Shown here: positions 24,804-34,990 of the stretch, piece by piece
Numbering within the stretch: position 1 is the stretch's first letter
How the letters are laid out: each line of letters starts with the position of its first letter
DNA from: Lachnospiraceae bacterium
GTDB taxonomy: Bacteria; Bacillota; Clostridia; Lachnospirales; Lachnospiraceae
Direction of reading: 5' to 3'
Assembly: GCA_024681775.1 (NCBI GenBank)
Contig: JAILAF010000075.1
Coordinates: 1-36,080 of the forward strand
Length of the DNA stretch: 36,080 bases
Made by a program: the position numbers and the translations under genes
The notes under the pieces: model-generated
Told to the model about the DNA's origin: nothing
The model's database searches: none
Seen by the model: only the letters and a program-made list of their open reading frames with translations

Positions 24804-27800
24804 TTACTTTCCCTGCAGGGCTTCGACGATGGCCATGTAATCGAAATTGCGATAGGCGGTGAGGACTGTATTCCACAGGTCCTGCTCCTCCGATGGAACG
24901 GCGTACTCCTCCATGTCTTCGAAGAGGGTATCCATCTGGTCGATGTCCATGCCCTCTGCGGCGCGGCGGATCTCGTGGTACACCTCCAGGAGCATCTCCG
25001 CATCGATGGGTGTTTTATCCTCAGCATCCTGCGATGTTGCAAACACGGGAGCAAGGACCTCCAGGAGGTCGAAATACTCCTGCAGGAAGGCATCATTCTG
25101 AGAACGAATGTAGTCGATATCTCCGCTCTTTCCCGCATTTTCCAACTGCTGCGCCTCTTCGCCCAGGGCGGCGGCGCCAACGATCCGGGCAGCACTTTTC
25201 AAAGCATGCACCTTGATGGTGTATGCGCCGAAATCTTCCTCTTCATAGCAACGGTTCAGTTCCTCACTCTGTGCCTCGATGGAATCATAGAAGGTTCGGA
25301 GCACCGTCAGATAGGTTCCCACATCTCCGTTGTTTTTCACACCTGCTGCCACATCGACGGCGGTGCCCTTCAGAAGCTCCAGCTCCGGCGGAAGCTCTTC
25401 GCTATTGGGAGTCGCGTTTTCTTCCTCTTCCGGTGCGTCCACGATCAGTTCTACGGGCAGATAGTGCAGGAGCATGGCTTCCAACTGATCCGAATCGATG
25501 GGCTTAGTCAGGTAATCATCAAATCCCGCTTCCAGATAGGTTTCCCTTGCTCCCAGGATGGCATTGGCGGTAAGGCACACAAAGATCCCGTCCCGGTTGG
25601 GATTTTTCTCATCGGCGTGGATCTCCTGCAGGGTCTCGATGCCGTCCTTTACGGGCATCATATGGTCCAGGAAGATCATGTCGTATTTCTGATTCCGGGT
25701 AAGAGCGATGCCCGCATCTCCACTCTCCGCGCAGTCCGTCCGGATCTGCGTACGACTCAGAAGATTTTGGAAGACGGTGAGGTTCAGGGGATAGTCATCC
25801 ACCACCAGCACACGTGCTTCGGGAGCGATAAATCGTCTGACGGATCCGCTGTTCATCCCGGCGGCATGCCTGCCGGCCTCCTCGTAATTCCCCATGGGTT
25901 CAGGGGATACGATCTGTTGCCCAACCAGGAAGGAGAATTCCGATCCTTCTCCGTATACGCTGGAAACCTCCAGCCGGGATCCCATCAGCTCCAGCAGACT
26001 CTTGGTGATGTTCAGTCCCAGACCCGTTCCTTCGATATTGCGGTTGCGTTTTTCCTCGATGCGCTCGAACTCCGAGAAGAGCCGTTCCATATCCTCGGGC
26101 TTGATGCCGATGCCGGTATCCTTGACGGTGATCCGCAGGAACACCGTATCCTTCACGTTTTCGTCAGGCTCACTGTGCACGGAGAAGGTGACGCTTCCGC
26201 GGTTCGTATATTTGACGGCATTTGTCAGGATGTTGACCATCACCTGACGGATCCTGACCTCATCGCCCCTGAGACGGCCGGGCACAGACTCGTCGAAATC
26301 CAGATGCAGCTCCAGTGCCTTCTCCTCCGCAACGGGGCGGATCACATTGACCACATCAAACAGAAGGGAACCGAGCTCGTACTCGCTCTCCTCCAGCTGG
26401 ATCTTTCCCGCTTCGATCTTGGAAAAATCGAGGATGTTGTTGATCAGCCCAAGCAGGGACTTTCCTGCGCTCTTGATGTTCTTGGAGTACTCGGTGATCT
26501 TCTCGTCACTGCACTCCCGCAGGATCATTTCGTTCATGCCCAGAACCGCATTGATGGGAGTGCGGATCTCGTGGGACATGTTGGCAAGGAAGGAACTCTT
26601 GGCCTTGGAAGCCTCCTCCGCCACGGCCTTTTCGAAGCCCAGCTCCTGGACCATTGCCTTCTCGTAGTAGATACAGTTCTCTTTACGGTTGAAGCCGTTG
26701 TAAATAGCCATGGCCATCTGCCGGCAGCTCTCGTAGCCACAGCAGGTACAGTCGATATGCCTGGAGGCTTCGTCCTTCTTGTTCATGCTCAGGAAGATTT
26801 CTTCCAGCGCTTTTTCATCGGCCTCTTTATATCTGCAGCTCTCGGATCTGTCGGTATAGCCTCTGAGGTAGTCCTCCAGATGCAGATGAGTAAACTGCGC
26901 GTTGTAATTTTTCAGGCGCTCCTCCGGCGTATCCGGTCTGGACCAGGCGTCCCCCGCAGTAGCCTTCTTCGATTTTTCCCGAATATCCAGCAGGGCATAG
27001 AGGGCATCATCCGTCTCCGCCTTGTCGGGATTGACGGCGGTTCCGCAGATACAGCCGTTCTTACAGTTCAGGGCATCGATCACCAGGAAGGGCGTCTTTC
27101 GGTCACGGATCCGCTCCTCATTTTTATGGAGCCATTCGTACAGATGCTTTTCCCCTTCCATCTGGCGGATGTAGACTTCGTCCCCCAGGAACCATTTGAT
27201 GTTCTCTGCCAGGCCGCCGGGGGTGGGATAGAAGGAACCCAGACCGTACTCGATCTCACTGTGGACGGAAGGGCCGGAGATCCCGTGCTCCCGCACATAG
27301 CGCATGAGATGGTCAAAAGTCACATTGTACTGCACCAGTCCCGCATTGTGAGGATCCTCGATCTCGATCTTTTTGGCGATACAGGGGCTGATGAAGGCAA
27401 ATTTATCCTTGATCCCCATTTCCTTCCGGGCATAGATCGCAGCGCACATAAGAGGACTCTGCACGGGGAAAAGCCGGTCCAGCAACGAGGGTAGATACCG
27501 CTCGATGTAGGAGACCAGGGCAGGGCAGGGCTGGGAGATCCCGCCCACAAAATCGTGCTCACGGATGTAGTTCAGATATCCCCAGGTGGTGATATCCGCG
27601 CCGAAAGAAACGCTGATGATATGGCGAACGCCCATCTGCTTTAATCCGCCCAGCACGCTTTCATACTCCTCGGGATAGTTCGCACGGAATGCGGGCGCCA
27701 GAAGCAGGGAGATCTCCTCTCCCTTTGCCAGATCTGCAAAAAAGCGCTCCGTGTCATCGTGGAATTCCCGGGCACCGTGCTGGCAGGCATCGATACAGCT

Positions 27801-27950
27801 GCCGCAGGCAACACAGCGGTTACCGTCCACATCGATCCTGGGCTTTCCGTCTTTTTCCACGGAAACACAGGCACCGATGGCACTGCAGACCTTGATGCAC
27901 TTATTACAGCCTATACATTTGTCATTCGTGTAAATGACACTGTCACTCAT
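24804..27950 (-). CDS. Sensory [FeFe]-hydrogenase fused to a hybrid histidine kinase (Fd-HydA-like-FeS-HisKA-HATPase-REC-Hpt)
   Basis: This 1048-residue cytoplasmic protein has no membrane span. Residues 12-22 and 46-56 are two ferredoxin 4Fe-4S motifs. Residues about 80-340 follow the [FeFe]-hydrogenase catalytic fold with H-cluster cysteines Cys142 (SQPCPAL), Cys190 (ISPCIAKK), Cys296 and Cys300 (NCKNGCICG). The proton-transfer Cys next to Cys142 is Pro, which argues for sensing rather than turnover. A further Fe-S motif lies at Cys401-Cys409 (CTCCGYESC). Then come the H-box with His460, the ATPase (GTGLGLNI), a receiver with Asp762 (FLDHMMPVKDG) and an Hpt domain with His915. GAGG precedes the ATG. 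It is the last gene of the 11-kb operon. A role in sensing H2 or redox state is inferred from family knowledge. Confidence 0.93.
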   Translation of the reverse strand: MSDSVIYTNDKCIGCNKCIKVCSAIGACVSVEKDGKPRIDVDGNRCVACGSCIDACQHGAREFHDDTERFFADLAKGEEISLLLAPAFRANYPEEYESVLGGLKQMGVRHIISVSFGADITTWGYLNYIREHDFVGGISQPCPALVSYIERYLPSLLDRLFPVQSPLMCAAIYARKEMGIKDKFAFISPCIAKKIEIEDPHNAGLVQYNVTFDHLMRYVREHGISGPSVHSEIEYGLGSFYPTPGGLAENIKWFLGDEVYIRQMEGEKHLYEWLHKNEERIRDRKTPFLVIDALNCKNGCICGTAVNPDKAETDDALYALLDIREKSKKATAGDAWSRPDTPEERLKNYNAQFTHLHLEDYLRGYTDRSESCRYKEADEKALEEIFLSMNKKDEASRHIDCTCCGYESCRQMAMAIYNGFNRKENCIYYEKAMVQELGFEKAVAEEASKAKSSFLANMSHEIRTPINAVLGMNEMILRECSDEKITEYSKNIKSAGKSLLGLINNILDFSKIEAGKIQLEESEYELGSLLFDVVNVIRPVAEEKALELHLDFDESVPGRLRGDEVRIRQVMVNILTNAVKYTNRGSVTFSVHSEPDENVKDTVFLRITVKDTGIGIKPEDMERLFSEFERIEEKRNRNIEGTGLGLNITKSLLELMGSRLEVSSVYGEGSEFSFLVGQQIVSPEPMGNYEEAGRHAAGMNSGSVRRFIAPEARVLVVDDYPLNLTVFQNLLSRTQIRTDCAESGDAGIALTRNQKYDMIFLDHMMPVKDGIETLQEIHADEKNPNRDGIFVCLTANAILGARETYLEAGFDDYLTKPIDSDQLEAMLLHYLPVELIVDAPEEEENATPNSEELPPELELLKGTAVDVAAGVKNNGDVGTYLTVLRTFYDSIEAQSEELNRCYEEEDFGAYTIKVHALKSAARIVGAAALGEEAQQLENAGKSGDIDYIRSQNDAFLQEYFDLLEVLAPVFATSQDAEDKTPIDAEMLLEVYHEIRRAAEGMDIDQMDTLFEDMEEYAVPSEEQDLWNTVLTAYRNFDYMAIVEALQGK

Positions 27951-27977
27951 ATCAGGATCGCCTCTTTTTCAGCAAAT

Positions 27978-29501
27978 TTATTCCAGTCCTTTTTTCAAAG
28001 CATTTGCGGCCTCCTTCTGAAGGCCGGAATCATAGGAAAGCATCGGTTTTACATCTTTCCCCCGGATCCTGCGGTCCGCATAATTGCGGGTCAGCTTCAG
28101 GACCAGAGGCATCAGCGCCAAAACGCCGATGAGATTCGGAATCATCATGAGACCATTGAAGGTATCCGACACATCCCAGACCAGGGTGGAATCCATCAGG
28201 GCACCGCCCATGATCAGCAGCACAAAAACGCTGCGATAGACCTTTGACCAGTAGATTCCTCCCAGGTACTCCACCGCCTTTCCGCCGTAATAGGACCAGC
28301 CCATAACGGTGGAAAAAGCAAACAGGGCGATGATCAGTACCACAAAGACTTCGCCGGGTCTCCCCAGACATTTTCCGAAGGCGGTTGCCACCAGGGTCAC
28401 ATCATCCACTCCCTCAGCCACCAGTCCCGTGGTCAGGTCGATGGCACCGGAACCCAGCACCACCAGAGCGGTCATGGTACAGATCACGATGGTGTCCACA
28501 AATACCTCGGCGATGCCCCACATTCCCTGTTTTACGGGCTCTCTGGCACAGGTATTGACATGGGCCATGACGGAGGATCCCAGACCTGCTTCATTGGAGA
28601 ACACGCCGCGCTTACAGCCGCTTCGAATGGTATTTAGCGCCACCTGCACCGCCGTTCCGGCAATGCCGCCCTTCAGCGCATCCTGCCCCAAAGCGAACCG
28701 GAAAATGGAAGCAAAAATAGCCGGCAGCGTGGTGATATGGATCAGGACCACAATGAGACATCCCAGCACATACAGGATCGTCATGAAGGGGATCAGCCAC
28801 TCCGCGACGTAAGCCAGTCTGCGGAATCCGCCGGTGAGAATGATGGCCCCGGCCAGGGTAAGGGCTCCGCCGATCCACCAGTTGACCGCAGGTAATCCCA
28901 GAAAGGTACCGAAATCCATATCCTTCAGGAAGGTGGCACGGGTGTTCAGGGTGATCTTGTTGATCTGTCCCATGTTGCCGATGCCGAAGGATGCAAGAAC
29001 GGTAAAAATACAGAATGCCACTGCCAGCGCTCTTCCGAGCCCTTTGCAGTTCCTAAAGGATCCCACACCGTCCCGCAGATAGTACATGGGACCGCCGGAC
29101 CAGGCGCCGTCCGAATTTCTGCGCCGGAAATATACACCCAGCACATTCTCGGAAAACTTGGTGGCCATTCCCAGCACGGCAGCGATCCACATCCAGAACA
29201 CGGCACCCGGGCCTCCGACGCAGATAGCGGTGGAGACTCCGGCGATATTGCCCGTTCCCACGGTGGACATGAGTGCCATGCAGAAGGTCCTGAACTGGGA
29301 CAGGGCGCCCGCGTCGTTGACGATACGTCCTTCCTTCCGGATAGAGCCGAAGGTTCCCTTACACCAGGATTTCAGATGAGAAAACTGAAAAGCCCCCGTC
29401 ACAAGGGTACAGATCAGTCCGGCCCCCAACAGAAGCGGCATTCCGAAGGTTCCCCACACAAGGGAATTCACCGCGTCATTGATACGTACAACTGTTTCCA
29501 T
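27978..29501 (-). CDS. AGCS-family sodium:alanine/glycine symporter
   Basis: The 507-residue protein has about eleven hydrophobic segments and the family signature GTGNIAGVSTAICVGGPGA near residue 82, plus GVFSNEAGLGSS and FAFSTVMGWSYYGG. It takes up alanine or glycine with Na+ (or H+). It starts 9 bases after the stop of the DegV-containing kinase and ends 27 bases before the hydrogenase-kinase. A nutrient transporter placed between two sensor kinases may supply a substrate linked to the signal, or act as part of the sensory unit; that is inference. Confidence 0.95.
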   Translation of the reverse strand: METVVRINDAVNSLVWGTFGMPLLLGAGLICTLVTGAFQFSHLKSWCKGTFGSIRKEGRIVNDAGALSQFRTFCMALMSTVGTGNIAGVSTAICVGGPGAVFWMWIAAVLGMATKFSENVLGVYFRRRNSDGAWSGGPMYYLRDGVGSFRNCKGLGRALAVAFCIFTVLASFGIGNMGQINKITLNTRATFLKDMDFGTFLGLPAVNWWIGGALTLAGAIILTGGFRRLAYVAEWLIPFMTILYVLGCLIVVLIHITTLPAIFASIFRFALGQDALKGGIAGTAVQVALNTIRSGCKRGVFSNEAGLGSSVMAHVNTCAREPVKQGMWGIAEVFVDTIVICTMTALVVLGSGAIDLTTGLVAEGVDDVTLVATAFGKCLGRPGEVFVVLIIALFAFSTVMGWSYYGGKAVEYLGGIYWSKVYRSVFVLLIMGGALMDSTLVWDVSDTFNGLMMIPNLIGVLALMPLVLKLTRNYADRRIRGKDVKPMLSYDSGLQKEAANALKKGLE

Positions 29502-29510
29502 ACCGCAGCG

Positions 29511-32500
29511 TTACCCCTTCCCCAAAAGCTGCAGGATTCCGTCGTATTCGAAATTCGCAGCCATTTTTCTGATCTTCGCGATCTTCTCACGATCCGCTTC
29601 CGGGATACTGTAACCGGACAGCTCTCCGATGGCTTCCTCGATCATATCGCAGTCCATCATGCCTGCCGCATCCGCGATGGCATCATACGCACTCTCCAGC
29701 AGATAGGAATCGATGGGAGGGCCGCTTTCCGTCTCCGACTCCTGCACTTCTTCCTCTCCGCACAGCGGTGCCAGCACCTCACGGAACCGTGCATACTGCT
29801 CCATAAATGCGGTGTGATGCTCCTGGAGAAAGGCTTCGTCTCCGCTTTTTCCCGCCAGCTCCAGTGCCTGTGCCGCTTCGGAAAGTTCCATGGCACCGAT
29901 GAGTTTTGCGGAAGATTTCAGGGCGTGGATCTTGATGGTATAGTTTGCCCAGTCTCCCGCACCGAAGAAGCCTTCCAATTCTCCGGTCTTGGCCGGTGCG
30001 GAATCGTAGAAGATTTTGATGACCGTACGGAGGGAGTCCTCGGATCCGCTGTTTTTCAGCGCCAGCGCTCCGTCGATCCCTTCGATATTCTCGTACCATT
30101 TTGCCTCAGCTTTTGCAGGCTCTTCCTTTGCAGGATGTTCCTCCGCATGCCCTGCTTCGGCAGGGAGCTCCTCCTCTTTCCTGTTCTGAGCAGGCGCAAG
30201 GCCCGGGATCAGGGACGAGATATTGTAGGTCTGATTGCCTCTGACAAAATACAAAACGCCGAAGCAGCCCGGTCCACAGTTGGAGGTGATGGCAGCGGAG
30301 GCTTTCTGGAAGATCACATTCTCAAAGTACGCATATCTGGAAATCTCATCCCGGATCCACAACAGGGTTTCCTCCGGAACGTCAGCATAGGTAATAAAAC
30401 AGATCTCAGGGTCAGGAACGATCTCCACGGGGAATGCCTTACGGATATATCGCCTGTAGGCATGTCTCCGTCCTCCGGCCCAGACGCCGATGAGCCCGGA
30501 TTTTTCCTTCCGGAAGGAAAATGCGGGACGCAGATCCAGTGCTCTTGCGAAATCGCTGACCTTTCTGCCGATGAGGCCGCCCGCCTGCAGATAGTCCGTT
30601 CTGTCCACAACGAAACTGCATCTGAGCCGGTCGGCAGCGGCATTCAGTTCGACAATCATGTCCTCCACGGAAACATCCTGCTGTGCCAGCTTGCAGGCGA
30701 TAAGGGTCAGGATACCCGTGGTACTGGAGACACTTCCGGAATTGATGATCGTGACATTGTCAAAGGACTTGGCCGCCTCCACAGCTCTCGCATAATCTTC
30801 ACTGAGCTTCGAAGAAATGGCGATGTAGAACAGATGATGTCCGTACTTGAGACACTCCAGGAAAAATGCCACATAGGCTGCAGGATCCGGCGGGGCACTT
30901 TCCGCCTTTTTCCCGCTCTTGAAGTAGCGCATCAGCTCCTCCGGATCCATATCGTAGCAATCCCGGAAGGTCCCCGCTTCCGTATGCACGTTGAAGGGAA
31001 GGATCGGCAGGTAAGGATTGTCCATCATTTCATCCGGCAGATCGCACATACTGCTGGTGGTGACCACCACGGGAACTTTCCGCTTGTAGCCGGAGGTGCT
31101 GCTCATCTCTCCGCCCTTCTGATGATGATAAGCAGACAATACCACCTTATCCGAAGGGATGTGTTTGATCAGGGCAGTTTCCAGGTCATCGCCGGAGACG
31201 GGCTTTAAGAGATATCCGTCAAATCCGGCTCTGTTGTATATCTGCTTGTTGTCGGAACCGGCATTGGCCGTCAGCACCAGAACCGCCGTGGTGGTATTCA
31301 GACCGCCGCTTTGGGTCCGGATGGCCTCCAGGCACTCAATACCATCCATTTCCGGCATCAGATGATCCATCAGGATGACATCGTATTTGTATTTCACCGT
31401 AAGTCCCAGCGCATCTCTGCCGCTGATGGCAGTATCCACACGGATCCTGGTTGCGGCAAGGAGCTTGGTCTCCACCGTGAGGTTCATCTCATTGTCATCC
31501 ACGATGAGGATCCTTGCACGAGGCGCCACAAAGCTGCTCTCATAGGCACTTCTTCTGGCAACGCCGTAGTTGCGGATGTTCAGTTCACCCACAGGGGTGG
31601 GATCCGCTACTCCCTGCCGGATCATCACATGGAAGGAGGAGCCTTCGCCGTACACACTGTCCACGGAAATGGTTCCGTCCATCAGATCCACCAGCTGCTT
31701 TACGATGGAAAGACCCAGTCCGGTGCCCTCAATGTGACGGTTCTGTGCTTCATCCACACGCTTGAAGGCATCAAAAAGATAGGGAATGGAGTCCTTCTTG
31801 ATTCCCATTCCGGTATCCGTTACCGACATCCGCAGCTGGATCTCGCCGTTTTCCGCCTCCTCGCACTCCACGTGGAGTCCGACGCTGCCCTCCTTCGTAT
31901 ATTTCACCGCATTGTTCAGCAGATTGATCAGGATCTGCTTGACCCTGACCTCATCTCCGAAGAGGGCAGTAGGCACGGTGGGATCCACGCTGACGTCCAG
32001 CGTAAGGCCCTTATCCTGTGCCTTTTGCCAGATCATGTTCACAATCTCACTCAGAAGATCTCCCACATTGTAGTTCACGGGCACGATATCCATGCTCCCC
32101 GCTTCGATCTTGGAAAAGTCCAGGATATCATTGATCAGCGCCAGAAGCATCCGCCCGGATCCCTGGATACCGTTGGCATCCTTGACGATCTCATCCGAAG
32201 CATTTTCCTCACGGAGGATCAGCTCATTCAGTCCCAGAATGGAATTGATGGGCGTACGGATCTCGTGGCTCATACTGGAGAAGAAGCGGTTCTGGGAGCG
32301 GTTCAGTTCCTCCGCTCTCTCAGCTTCCTTCCGGGCCCTGTCATTTTCATCCATATACAGGCGGTTCAGGAACAGCACAGAGATGAAGCAGATGATCCCC
32401 ACCATCACCAGTGCGATAAAGGTATCCACATAAAACATGCCCTTGGTATGCTGGGGAACCCATTCGGGATGGGTATACTCCGTCAGGAATAATCCGCCAT

Positions 32501-32912
32501 ACAGCACCACCAGGAAAATAAAGATCACATTCCGCTCTCTGCCGGAAAGCACCAGCGCCGCAAAGAGAAAACCGAAAATGACCCAGGTTACACCACCGCC
32601 TTCCACGCCGCCGCCGAAGAAGAAAATGCCGGGCAGCGCAAAAAGGACCAGCCCGTAGGTGATCAGCCGGCTCGCAACCCCAAGTTTGTTTTTGTACAGG
32701 CAGATAATGGTGATAAAGGGCACCAGGATCAGGATCACTGCCAGCAGGACGATCTCCGCAAGATACTCTCCCGTCAGGATGTCCCCCACCAGCGAGATCA
32801 GTACTGCCAGCTCGCCGATAATGGTAAACAGCAGAAAAATACGCTCCGAAAGCACTCTCTCGGGGTTGCGGATTTCCTTTATGGCCTTGCCGATCGCACG
32901 GAACAAACTCAT
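29511..32912 (-). CDS. Hybrid histidine kinase with an internal DegV domain (HisKA-HATPase-REC-DegV-Hpt)
   Basis: The 1133-residue kinase has about six membrane spans (residues 22-185), the H-box SHEIRTPINSILGLNEL with His216, ATPase motifs NLLNNAVKY, DTGMGIK and GTGLGLSI, and a receiver with Asp516 (LMDHLMPEMDG). Residues about 609-890 are a full DegV domain: VVVTTSSMCDLP, SAPPDPAAY, IAISSKLSEDYARAV, DYLQAGGLIG and NCGPGCFGVLYF match the fatty-acid-binding DegV/FakB fold. An Ala/Glu/Lys linker leads to an Hpt domain with His996 (IKIHALKSSAKL). DegV proteins bind fatty acids, so the kinase may link lipid status to phosphotransfer. It is third in the operon, 24 bases after the previous stop. 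Confidence 0.94.
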   Translation of the reverse strand: MSLFRAIGKAIKEIRNPERVLSERIFLLFTIIGELAVLISLVGDILTGEYLAEIVLLAVILILVPFITIICLYKNKLGVASRLITYGLVLFALPGIFFFGGGVEGGGVTWVIFGFLFAALVLSGRERNVIFIFLVVLYGGLFLTEYTHPEWVPQHTKGMFYVDTFIALVMVGIICFISVLFLNRLYMDENDRARKEAERAEELNRSQNRFFSSMSHEIRTPINSILGLNELILREENASDEIVKDANGIQGSGRMLLALINDILDFSKIEAGSMDIVPVNYNVGDLLSEIVNMIWQKAQDKGLTLDVSVDPTVPTALFGDEVRVKQILINLLNNAVKYTKEGSVGLHVECEEAENGEIQLRMSVTDTGMGIKKDSIPYLFDAFKRVDEAQNRHIEGTGLGLSIVKQLVDLMDGTISVDSVYGEGSSFHVMIRQGVADPTPVGELNIRNYGVARRSAYESSFVAPRARILIVDDNEMNLTVETKLLAATRIRVDTAISGRDALGLTVKYKYDVILMDHLMPEMDGIECLEAIRTQSGGLNTTTAVLVLTANAGSDNKQIYNRAGFDGYLLKPVSGDDLETALIKHIPSDKVVLSAYHHQKGGEMSSTSGYKRKVPVVVTTSSMCDLPDEMMDNPYLPILPFNVHTEAGTFRDCYDMDPEELMRYFKSGKKAESAPPDPAAYVAFFLECLKYGHHLFYIAISSKLSEDYARAVEAAKSFDNVTIINSGSVSSTTGILTLIACKLAQQDVSVEDMIVELNAAADRLRCSFVVDRTDYLQAGGLIGRKVSDFARALDLRPAFSFRKEKSGLIGVWAGGRRHAYRRYIRKAFPVEIVPDPEICFITYADVPEETLLWIRDEISRYAYFENVIFQKASAAITSNCGPGCFGVLYFVRGNQTYNISSLIPGLAPAQNRKEEELPAEAGHAEEHPAKEEPAKAEAKWYENIEGIDGALALKNSGSEDSLRTVIKIFYDSAPAKTGELEGFFGAGDWANYTIKIHALKSSAKLIGAMELSEAAQALELAGKSGDEAFLQEHHTAFMEQYARFREVLAPLCGEEEVQESETESGPPIDSYLLESAYDAIADAAGMMDCDMIEEAIGELSGYSIPEADREKIAKIRKMAANFEYDGILQLLGKG

Positions 32913-32936
32913 TGACTGTACTCCTTCACGCGTTGC

Positions 32937-34958
32937 CTAACGGAACAGGTGCACCATTACTTTTTCAAATTCATGCAGATTCACGGGTTTTCCCAGGAAT
33001 CCGTCGAAGCCCTCCTTCATAAAGAGCTCCCTTGCGCCGGATACCACATTGGCCGTCAGCGCCACAATGGGGATCCTCTTTCCGCCGATATCCTCCGATT
33101 GTCTGCGCAGGCGTTTCATCGCCTCCACACCGTCCATTTCCGGCATCATATGATCCATGAAGACGATGTCATATTCCTTCATTGCGCATTTGGACAATGC
33201 GGCGGCGCCGCTTTCCGCGGTATCGACGATCATTCCGTAATCGGCGAAAAGCCCCTGGGCCACCACCAGATTCATGGGTTCATCATCCACAATCAGTGCC
33301 CGGATGCCGGTCAGATCCGGCTTTTCTTTACGGGTATCAAAATCCAGATCCGTAACGTCGCGGCCTTCATTCAGCACCTTGATGACGGAATAAGAATAGA
33401 GGGGCTTCGGGATCACCAGAATGCCGCTTCCCGCGGGAGCGGTAAATCCTCCGGATGCCACCACCGTCACCATGATATTTTTTCTGCACAGCTCCTCGTA
33501 GAAGGAAGGATTTGCCTCGTATTCTTCCTGTCCGGTAAAGAACCATTTCACACCGGGATCTAAGGCCCGGCGTTTCATTTCATCCTCGTTTTCCACCTGA
33601 TACAGGGAAACCTGAGTTCCCAGCGCCAGATTCATGTTCATCTGCCGGTAGAAATCCCTGATCTTCGGTACAGCAAATTTACTGCTGTTCACATAGACCA
33701 GTACATCCCCCTTCACATCGGCGTTCAGTGACAAGGACGGTGCGGGATTCACCACCTTTTGGGGAATAGTCACGCGTACGCAGGTTCCGTCTCCGGGATT
33801 GCTTAAAACCTTAACAAAACCACCCATTCTGTGGGCAAATCCATAGACGATGGACAGTCCGAGGCCGATGCCGCCGGTGCTTCGATCCCTTCGTTTATCT
33901 GCCTGATACAATCCCTTCGTGAGAGAGGAAAGTTCCTTACGGTTCATTCCGACACCCGTGTCGGAAATATCAATGTGCAGGTTCACGCCGTAATTCGTTC
34001 GCTCCGCGTAGATTTTCAGCAAAATGCCGCCCTGCTTGGTAAAGGCGATGGCATTGGCGAGAAGCTGCCGCAGGATCTTATGGAGTTTTTTAATATCGCC
34101 ATTCAAAACTGCGGGAATATCCGGCGAGAGATCCACCACCAGTTCCAGTTCCTTTTTATCCTTCATGGCATGGAAAGACGTCACCATATCGTGAAGGAGG
34201 GAAGCCACCATGTAGTTCTCCTCCTCCAGAAGGGCATTTCCGCGTCTCGCCTCGGTATAGTCCAGGATATCATCGATCTGGCCGGTGAGACGGACACCCG
34301 CTTCTTTAATGGCCAGCGCCTCCTCCCGTACCCCTTTCCGGATCAGCAGATCGGCCATGCCGCTGATCACATTCATAGGCGTGCGGAGCTCATGGGAAAT
34401 ATTGGAAAAAAAGTCCTCCACATCCTGCTCGATGGTTGCGATCTCCTGCTCCTTCTGCTTCTCCTTCTCCGCATTTGCCAGTCTGCCCTGGATGGAACGA
34501 ACACAACCGTAGTACACGGCTACAGCCACGGCAAAATGCAGCATTTCCGTGGATACAAATAAAAAGTCAGGGGTTACGAGCCCCTTCCGGACAGCAATGA
34601 TGATATGCACCATCATAAGGAAAAAGCATTCTCCCAGAAACAGATTCATCATGTAGATTTTGTCCAGGAAGGAAAATGCAATGATCACCATGCAGTAGAC
34701 GACCACCACGTCATACATGCTGGTCAGATGAATTCCATGAAAATAGATGGCAAGAAGGGCATAGATCAAGTAGCAGTTCTCTCTGAAATTGGCTGTACCC
34801 CGCTCCGTGATATGAAGCACCCAGACCAGAACCGTACCGATAAAGATCAGGGGGATGACCCACATCTCCCATTTCAGCGCAATACTCTCGATTGTGAGTG
34901 CAAAGCAGGACAATGATACCAGCGTAATGATAAACTGGTCATTCCGCATCCGATCCAT
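32937..34958 (-). CDS. Membrane hybrid histidine kinase with a degenerate and an intact receiver
   Basis: The 673-residue kinase has about five or six membrane spans (residues 8-155), an H-box SHELRTPMNVISGMAD with His189 (a variant of the set in the neighbouring kinases), ATPase motifs LANAIAFTK, DTGVGMN and GIGLGLSIV, and a region (about 410-525) folded like a receiver but lacking the phospho-acceptor Asp. An intact receiver with Asp602 (FMDHMMPEMDG) follows. There is no Hpt domain, unlike the other kinases here, so phosphate must leave through another protein's Hpt. It starts 32 bases after the two-receiver gene. Confidence 0.93.
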   Translation of the reverse strand: MDRMRNDQFIITLVSLSCFALTIESIALKWEMWVIPLIFIGTVLVWVLHITERGTANFRENCYLIYALLAIYFHGIHLTSMYDVVVVYCMVIIAFSFLDKIYMMNLFLGECFFLMMVHIIIAVRKGLVTPDFLFVSTEMLHFAVAVAVYYGCVRSIQGRLANAEKEKQKEQEIATIEQDVEDFFSNISHELRTPMNVISGMADLLIRKGVREEALAIKEAGVRLTGQIDDILDYTEARRGNALLEEENYMVASLLHDMVTSFHAMKDKKELELVVDLSPDIPAVLNGDIKKLHKILRQLLANAIAFTKQGGILLKIYAERTNYGVNLHIDISDTGVGMNRKELSSLTKGLYQADKRRDRSTGGIGLGLSIVYGFAHRMGGFVKVLSNPGDGTCVRVTIPQKVVNPAPSLSLNADVKGDVLVYVNSSKFAVPKIRDFYRQMNMNLALGTQVSLYQVENEDEMKRRALDPGVKWFFTGQEEYEANPSFYEELCRKNIMVTVVASGGFTAPAGSGILVIPKPLYSYSVIKVLNEGRDVTDLDFDTRKEKPDLTGIRALIVDDEPMNLVVAQGLFADYGMIVDTAESGAAALSKCAMKEYDIVFMDHMMPEMDGVEAMKRLRRQSEDIGGKRIPIVALTANVVSGARELFMKEGFDGFLGKPVNLHEFEKVMVHLFR

Positions 34959-34990
34959 AACAGACCCTCTCTTACCTTAACAATTCTCGA

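Noticed and set aside
24633-27494. Very long plus-strand open frame opposite the hydrogenase-kinase
   Set aside because: It is a shadow of the minus-strand gene, also covers tRNA-spacer repeats, and encodes no recognisable domain. Similar shadows lie opposite the other kinases (21372-22916, 29376-32492).
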